Assembly (NCBI GenBank): GCA_945878865.1
Contig: CAMCUD010000001.1
Coordinates: forward strand, 62,001 to 126,000
Reading direction: 5' to 3'
Origin: Bifidobacterium breve
GTDB taxonomy: Bacteria; Actinomycetota; Thermoleophilia; Solirubrobacterales; Solirubrobacteraceae
DNA length: 64,000 bases
The translations under genes were made by a program, and so were the position numbers. Below the pieces are notes generated by a model that searched no databases, was not told the origin of the DNA, and worked only from the letters and a program-made list of their open reading frames with translations. This document shows, in pieces, positions 58,966-64,000 of this stretch; the stretch's first letter is position 1; each line of letters opens with the position of its first letter.

Positions 58966-59658
58966 ATGACGCAGACAGCGACGCAGCAGCTCACCGCCGA
59001 GGTCCTCACGTGGCCCGGCACCTCCGTCCGCTTCGGCAGCCGCGGCGAGTACGGGTTCTGGGCGGGAAACCGCGAGCTCGGGCACCTCCACGGCGACCGG
59101 GTCGCCCACTTCGCATTCGCCGACCGCCGGCTTGGCCAGGAGCTCCGCGACAGCGGCCAGGTCGGCCCCCACCCCGTCAACCGGCACTCACCCAAGCTCG
59201 CCGCGCGCGACATCGCCGGCCCGGCCGACGTCGAGGCGGTCCGCGAGCTCCTGCGGCTGAACTACGACCGCCATACCGAGGACCCCGAGGCCGAGGTGCG
59301 CGCGCTGGTCGCCGCCCTCGACGAGGCGCAGTTCGACGCCGACGCCTTCGCGGCGCTCCTGCGTGACGACGCGGTGATCGTGAACATCGCGGGCGTCCGG
59401 GTCGAGGGCCGGGAGGCGATCCGATCGGCGGTGGGCGCCGCGCTCGGCACCGCGCTGCGCGACGTGCGCACGCGCGCGGAGATCATCGGCGTCGCCTTCC
59501 CCGCCGACGGCGTGGCCGTCGTCAGCGCGATCAAGCACGTCGAGCACGGCGGCGCCGCACTGCCCGCGCGCGGCACCTACTCGATCGTGACGATCCGCGA
59601 GCCGGAGGGCTGGCGCGTCGCACTGCTGCACACGACGCCGGCGGGGCTCAACTCGTGA
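58966..59658 (+). CDS. Two-domain DUF5519/luciferase-like and SnoaL (SgcJ/EcaC) protein
   Basis: A 230-residue cytoplasmic protein. The N-terminal half (about 1-85, WPGTSVRFGSRGEYGFWAGN, ELGHLHGDRVAHFAF and a conserved H near PHPVNRHS) resembles the luciferase-domain DUF5519 family. The C-terminal half (about 95-225, FDADAFAALLRDDAVIVNIA, RVEGREAIRSAVGAALG, GTYSIVTIREPEGWRVALLH) is a SnoaL/SgcJ-EcaC fold used for small-molecule binding or oxidation. It is the divergent target of soxR and probably part of a response to redox-active compounds. The domain fusion is uncommon in my memory. Domain assignment of the first half is moderate. Confidence 0.78.
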   Translation: MTQTATQQLTAEVLTWPGTSVRFGSRGEYGFWAGNRELGHLHGDRVAHFAFADRRLGQELRDSGQVGPHPVNRHSPKLAARDIAGPADVEAVRELLRLNYDRHTEDPEAEVRALVAALDEAQFDADAFAALLRDDAVIVNIAGVRVEGREAIRSAVGAALGTALRDVRTRAEIIGVAFPADGVAVVSAIKHVEHGGAALPARGTYSIVTIREPEGWRVALLHTTPAGLNS

Positions 59659-61030
59659 GCTCGGCCGCCAGCTCGCGGAACACACCGACGTAGGCGTCGA
59701 TTGCCTCGTCGGTGTGCGTCACCGAGAGCGTCCACTCCTCCTCGCGGCCCGGCGTCATAAAGATGCCGCGGTTGACGTTGTAGACCCAGGTGAGATCGGT
59801 GAGCTCGACGTCCTGGTTCTCCTTGAACGTCGGGTAGTCGATGACCGGGACGGTCGAGAACGTCACGCACCCCTTCGAGCCGATGCCGACCGTGTAGCCC
59901 GGCAGCCCGAACTCCTCGATGACCGCGTCGCACCCGGCGAGGATGCGGTCGTTGAGGTGCGTCAGGTGCGCGTAGGCGTCGGGCGTGAGGACCTCCAGGA
60001 GGTTCGCGCGGCACGCCGCCATGACGAGCGGGTTCCCGTTGTACGTGCCCACCTGGTAGACGCCGCCGCTCTCGACCACCGCGGCGACCTCCTCGGTCAT
60101 GCCGATGGCGCCGGTCGGAAAGCCGCCGCCCAGCGCCTTGGCGAGGGTGGCGATGTCGGGCGTCACGCCGAAGCGATCAGTCGCGCCGCCCGGCGCGATC
60201 GTCAGGCCGGTTTTGACCTCGTCGAAGATGAGGACGACGCCGTGGCGCTCGGTGATCTCGCGGACGGCCTCGAGGTAGCCGGGCTGCGGCAGGACCACGC
60301 CCAGGTTCATCATCGCCGCCTCCATGATCACGCAGGCGGGCTTGCGGCCTTCCTTGTCGAGCGCGACGATCCGCTTCTCCATCGACTCGGCGTCGTTGAA
60401 GTGCACGGCGAAGACCTCGTCGACCGTGGACTGCGGGATCCCGCCGCCGTAGGGCAGCGAGTTCGGCGCCTCGCGCGGGCCGATCGCGTCGTACTCGACG
60501 CCGATCGACACCATCACCGTGTCGTGGTGGCCGTGGTAGGAGCCGAAGATCTTCAGGACGGTCGTGCGGCCGGTCAGGGCGCGGGCGATCCGGATCGCGT
60601 CCATCGTCGACTCGCTGCCGGAGTTCGTGTACCGCCACTTCGGCAGGCCCCAGCGGTTCGCGAGTTCCTCGCCGACGACGATCGCGTCCTCCGTCGGGGC
60701 GGCGAAATGCGTGCCGAAGCGGTAGCGGCCCTCCACTGCGCCGCCGATCGCCGGGTGCGCATGCCCCTGAACCATCGAGCCGAAGCCGTTGTGGAAGTCC
60801 CACATCTCGTTGCCGTCGACGTCCCAGACCTTCGGGCCGTCGCCGCGCTCGAGGTACAGCGGCCACGGGTCGCGCAGCTGGTAGGACGACGCGACGCCCC
60901 CGGCGAGGGAGTGACGCGCGCGGTCATACATCTGGTGTGAGGCCTGGGTGCGCTCGTTCAGCCGGGCGGTCTCCCGCTCGGTCAGCTCGGCGATGCGCTC
61001 ACGTGAAAGCGGGGTGACGGAAGCCGGCAT
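59648..61030 (-). CDS. Class III aminotransferase, glutamate-1-semialdehyde aminomutase-like
   Basis: A 460-residue PLP enzyme. TNSGSESTMDAIRIARALTG, IFDEVKTGLTIAPGGATDRF and the lysine in TLAKALGGGFPTGAIG are the class III signatures, and KIFGSYHGHHDTVMVSIG matches the HemL-like branch. The N-terminal extension and the PGYLEAVREITERHGVVLIF and NRGIFMTPG blocks suggest a relative of HemL rather than the haem enzyme. Nothing nearby indicates the pathway. The start at 61030 (MPASVTPLSRERIAELT) removes 13 unlikely residues of the ORF-track start. Its 3' end overlaps the DUF5519/SnoaL gene. Confidence 0.87.
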   Translation of the reverse strand: MPASVTPLSRERIAELTERETARLNERTQASHQMYDRARHSLAGGVASSYQLRDPWPLYLERGDGPKVWDVDGNEMWDFHNGFGSMVQGHAHPAIGGAVEGRYRFGTHFAAPTEDAIVVGEELANRWGLPKWRYTNSGSESTMDAIRIARALTGRTTVLKIFGSYHGHHDTVMVSIGVEYDAIGPREAPNSLPYGGGIPQSTVDEVFAVHFNDAESMEKRIVALDKEGRKPACVIMEAAMMNLGVVLPQPGYLEAVREITERHGVVLIFDEVKTGLTIAPGGATDRFGVTPDIATLAKALGGGFPTGAIGMTEEVAAVVESGGVYQVGTYNGNPLVMAACRANLLEVLTPDAYAHLTHLNDRILAGCDAVIEEFGLPGYTVGIGSKGCVTFSTVPVIDYPTFKENQDVELTDLTWVYNVNRGIFMTPGREEEWTLSVTHTDEAIDAYVGVFRELAAELTS

Positions 61031-61083
61031 ACCGTGAGGATTGCACGCCCCTCCTGGCGCACGAGGCACTTAACTGTCGACGC

Positions 61084-63573
61084 GTGCCTGCCGATGGGGG
61101 TTCTGGCCGTCTCGTTTTTCGGCCACCCGCTGCCGCCGCCCCATCCCCGTTGGCTCACGACCCAGCATCCGCGACCACCGGCGAAGACCTCGTCAGCGAG
61201 GCCCTGCGTTCGCTGGCCCATGTCTCGATTGTCATCTTCGACGTCGACATGCGCGTCCAGGGCCTGCACGGCGGCGCGCTCGAGCGCCACGGGTACGTCC
61301 CGGAGGTGATCGTCGGCCGCCGCGCGCCCGACGTGGTCCCGGCCAGCGCGTGGGAGCACCTCGGCCCCCTCTACGCCGAGGCGCTCGCGGGCAACACGAT
61401 GACCGCGCGCGTCCCTTCCGCCGACGGCACGGCGATCTACGAGACGACGTTTCAGCCGGTGCTCCGTGGCGGGGAGATCATCGGCGGGATGGCGGCCTCC
61501 CGCGACATCACCGACGCCGTGCGCGCCGACGAGGCCCGCGCCGAGGCCGAGCGCCGGCTGGAGGCGACTGCGCGAGATTTCCGGCTGCTGGCCGACTCGT
61601 CGACCGACGCGATCATCCGCGCCCGCCCGGGCGAACTGCTGTACGCCTCGCCGGCGGCGGAGAAGATCCTCGGCCTCCGCCCGGACGAGCACGAGATCGT
61701 GGAGCGCTTCTGGGGCGCGATCCACCCGGACGATCTCGCGCTGGCGCACCGGGCGCGGGAGGGGCTCTACGCCGGGGGCGAGCCGAGCCGCATCGAGTTC
61801 CGCATCCGCCACACCAGCGGCGAATGGCGCTGGCTGGAGGCAGACATGCGCGGCCTGCGCGATGCGCAGACCGGGGGCGTCGTCGAGCTGCACGCCGCGA
61901 TCCGCGACATCACCCGCCGCAAGCGCGGCGAGGAGCTGGCGCGACTCTGGCACCTGTCGTGGGACGCGTCGCCCCGCGGCATGGCGATCATCGAGCCCGA
62001 CCGCACGCTGCGCGCCGTCAACCCGGCATTCGCGGAGATGCACGGGGGAACACCCGAGGACTTCGAGGGCCAGCCACTGGTGGCAGTGCTCACGCCCGAG
62101 GCCGCCGACCTCGTCGAGCACCGCGCGCAGATCGTCGACCGCGACGGCAGCCTGGACTTCGAGTCGGTTCACCGTGCCCGTGACGGGCGGATCTTCCCCG
62201 TCGCCGTGGAGATCGTCGCCATCCGCGACGAGCACGGTGAGGTCACCCAGCGCGTCGGCGTCTACACGGACATCACCGCCCAGCACGCCCAGCGCGAGGC
62301 CGAGCGGCGCGCGAACGCGCTGTTCGAGCGCTCGTTCACCGAGGCGCCCGTCGGCATGTTCATCGTGCGCGACGGCGTCGTGCAGCGCGCCAACGCCGCG
62401 CTGGGCGAGATCCTCGGCGCCGTCCCCTCATCGCTCATCGGCCGCGCGGCGGCGTCGCTCGTGCATCCCGACGACCGCGAGGCGAGCGCCGAGGCCGTCC
62501 GCCGCACGACTGCCGGCGAGACGCTGCCCCCGACCAATCGCAGGATCCTGCGGGCCGACGGCACCACACGGACCGTCACGTTGCGGTACTCGATCCTCTC
62601 CGAGGAGAGCGGCCCGCCGATCGTCCTCATGCACGTCACCGACCGGACCGCCGAGCACGCGATCGAGGAGGAGCGCCAGCGCGCGCTGTCGCTCTTCGAG
62701 GCGACGTTCGCCCGCGCGCCGATCGGGCTGTGCCTCATCGCGCCGGACGGGCGGTTCCTGCGCGTCAACGACGCCCTGTGCGCGCTGCTCGGGCGCAGCG
62801 AGGCCGAGCTGCTCTCCACGGGATTCCAGGAGCTCACCCACCCCGACGACCTCGCGATCGACCTCAGCCTGCTGAGCGACACGCTCGACGGCCGGCGCGA
62901 CGGCTACGAGATCGACAAGCGCTACCTGCGCCCCGACGGCACGGTGATCGACGCCCGCCTCGCGGTCTCCGCGATCACCGGCGCCGACGGCACGCCCGAG
63001 TTCCTCATCTCCCAGCTCGTCGACCTCACCGAGCTCAAGCGCGTCGAGGCGCAACTCAAGCACGCCGCCGACCACGACGAGCTCACCGGGCTCTACACAC
63101 GCCGCCGCCTCTCCGTGGAGCTCGACCGCGAGGTCGTCCGCATGCGCCGCCACGGCGGCTGCGCGACGCTCCTGCTGCTCGACCTCGACGGCTTCAAGGA
63201 CATCAACGACCGCTTCGGCCACTCGGCTGGCGACGACCTGCTGCGCGAGCTCTCCACGCACCTGCGTGGCCTGCTCCGCGAGAGCGACGTCATCGGGCGC
63301 ATCGGCGGCGACGAGTTCGCGATCCTCCTGCCCGACACGCAGCTGGAAGGCGCCCGGAACGCCGCCGTGAAGCTCTTGGCGACGGTGCGCACGCACGGGC
63401 GCGTCGAGCGCGACGGCGCGCGGGTCGGCGTCACCGCGTCGATCGGCGCGACGATCCTCGACGGCGCCGAGACGCTCGACCCCGAGGCGCTGCTCGTCGA
63501 GGCGGACGTCGCGATGTACCGCGCGAAGGCCGCAGGCAAGGACCGGCTCGTCGTGTTCGGCGAGACCACCTGA
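61084..63573 (+). CDS. Five-PAS GGDEF diguanylate cyclase
   Basis: An 829-residue protein with no membrane helix. Five PAS domains lie in tandem: about 35-150, 165-285, 290-405, 410-525 and 530-655. Each ends with a DIT/DLT motif, such as ASRDITDAVRADEARAE, AIRDITRRKRGEE, YTDITAQHAQ and LVDLTELKRVEAQ. The GGDEF domain begins HDELTGLYTRRRLSVELDRE, and its active site GGDEF near residue 740 is preceded by the I-site RESD. The start is GTG. It is a likely multi-input c-di-GMP synthase and the third GGDEF protein of the window. Confidence 0.93.
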   Translation: MPADGGSGRLVFRPPAAAAPSPLAHDPASATTGEDLVSEALRSLAHVSIVIFDVDMRVQGLHGGALERHGYVPEVIVGRRAPDVVPASAWEHLGPLYAEALAGNTMTARVPSADGTAIYETTFQPVLRGGEIIGGMAASRDITDAVRADEARAEAERRLEATARDFRLLADSSTDAIIRARPGELLYASPAAEKILGLRPDEHEIVERFWGAIHPDDLALAHRAREGLYAGGEPSRIEFRIRHTSGEWRWLEADMRGLRDAQTGGVVELHAAIRDITRRKRGEELARLWHLSWDASPRGMAIIEPDRTLRAVNPAFAEMHGGTPEDFEGQPLVAVLTPEAADLVEHRAQIVDRDGSLDFESVHRARDGRIFPVAVEIVAIRDEHGEVTQRVGVYTDITAQHAQREAERRANALFERSFTEAPVGMFIVRDGVVQRANAALGEILGAVPSSLIGRAAASLVHPDDREASAEAVRRTTAGETLPPTNRRILRADGTTRTVTLRYSILSEESGPPIVLMHVTDRTAEHAIEEERQRALSLFEATFARAPIGLCLIAPDGRFLRVNDALCALLGRSEAELLSTGFQELTHPDDLAIDLSLLSDTLDGRRDGYEIDKRYLRPDGTVIDARLAVSAITGADGTPEFLISQLVDLTELKRVEAQLKHAADHDELTGLYTRRRLSVELDREVVRMRRHGGCATLLLLDLDGFKDINDRFGHSAGDDLLRELSTHLRGLLRESDVIGRIGGDEFAILLPDTQLEGARNAAVKLLATVRTHGRVERDGARVGVTASIGATILDGAETLDPEALLVEADVAMYRAKAAGKDRLVVFGETT

Positions 63574-63612
63574 CGCCGTAGGCTTCCCGCGCTCACATCG
63601 ACGGGAGGCGAG

Positions 63613-64000
63613 ATGGCGGGAGTGCTCGAGGGCGAGGTCGTCCTCATCACCGGCGGCAACGGCGGGATCGGGCTGGGGATGGCGCGCGGCGTCGCCGAGG
63701 CCGGCGCGCGGGTGGCGATCTGGGGCCGCAACGCGGACAAGAACGCGGCGGCGGTCGAGGACCTGCGGGCGCGTGGCGCCGAGGTGGAGGCCTTCGTCTG
63801 CGACGTGGCGGTCGAGGACGAGATCGTCGACACGTTCGCTGCGACGGTCGCGCGCTTCGGCAGGGTTGACGCGTGTTTCGCGAACGCCGGCGTGAACGGC
63901 AACGGCATGGCGTTCGTCGACCTGACGCTCGAGGAGTGGCGGCGCGTGCACACGGTCAACCTCGACGGCGTGATGCTGACGCTTCGGGAGGCCGCGCGGC
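63613..64000 (+). CDS. Short-chain dehydrogenase/reductase (3' end outside window)
   Basis: The frame is open to the right edge and was not in the ORF track. It starts at an ATG five bases after a GGGAGG ribosome site. The 129 visible residues hold the NAD(P)-binding TGGNGGIGLGMARGVAEAGA, an acidic DVAVEDE block, the FANAGVNGNGMAF motif (NAG) and the VNLDGVML helix of the classical SDR fold. The catalytic Y-x3-K lies beyond the window. Substrate unknown. Confidence 0.9.
   Translation, partial: MAGVLEGEVVLITGGNGGIGLGMARGVAEAGARVAIWGRNADKNAAAVEDLRARGAEVEAFVCDVAVEDEIVDTFAATVARFGRVDACFANAGVNGNGMAFVDLTLEEWRRVHTVNLDGVMLTLREAAR

Overview
The window is a GC-rich, densely packed chromosomal segment from an actinobacterium, most likely of the Thermoleophilia/Solirubrobacterales type. 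That placement is an inference from the base composition, the giant LuxR/LAL regulators, a wax-ester-synthase/DGAT protein, an SigG-type ECF factor, frequent GTG starts and the many PAS proteins; no marker gene is present to prove it. The window starts inside a secreted PASTA-domain protein and ends inside an SDR oxidoreductase.

Region by region. Positions 1-3.1 kb hold housekeeping and secreted genes: PASTA protein, tadA, a subtilisin-like protease and a universal stress protein. Positions 3.1-27.5 kb form a surface-polysaccharide region. It has a CpsB/YwqE-type PHP phosphatase, seven glycosyltransferases of the GT4/GT1 type and one of the DPM type, a sugar nucleotidyltransferase, an NAD-dependent epimerase, two tandem DegT/DnrJ aminotransferases, a polyprenyl phosphoglycosyltransferase, an O-antigen-ligase-like polymerase with TPRs, and a secreted glucose/sorbosone-dehydrogenase-like protein with a PKD domain. 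The plus-strand run (8.76-13.74 kb) and the long minus-strand run (25.9-13.9 kb) converge on two strong hairpins. At the right edge a probable cyclic-di-GMP-I riboswitch precedes a secreted glycosidase-like protein. Positions 27.6-30.5 kb carry lipid and acyl-CoA genes: WS/DGAT, zinc alcohol dehydrogenase and a thioesterase.

Positions 30.5-39.3 kb contain four related PAS proteins with no recognisable output domain. One of them is frameshifted. They are interrupted by a DUF3052 protein, a 948-residue secreted protein with a threefold internal repeat, and a methyltransferase. Positions 39.3-47.6 kb hold a beta-propeller protein, a PAS-GGDEF cyclase, a CYTH protein, an ECF sigma factor, a small XRE/membrane-protein module, tRNA-Arg(ACG), two small envelope proteins and a GAF-GGDEF-EAL protein. 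Positions 47.7-50.1 kb are a reactive-sulfur module: ArsR repressor, rhodanese/metallo-beta-lactamase protein and TauE-type exporter, with the same inverted repeat in front of the last two. Positions 50.1-58.9 kb are three tandem LAL-type LuxR regulators that appear to be transcribed from the promoter of soxR. The window closes with a SoxR-box-controlled small protein, a class III aminotransferase, a five-PAS GGDEF cyclase and the partial SDR gene.

Taken together, three c-di-GMP enzymes and a c-di-GMP riboswitch sit next to exopolysaccharide genes, which suggests second-messenger control of the cell surface. Several promoters read as -35/-10 elements lying 6-9 bases from the start codon, which points to leaderless transcription as a habit of this genome. 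Most ORFs in the supplied track are shadows created by the high GC content and were left out.
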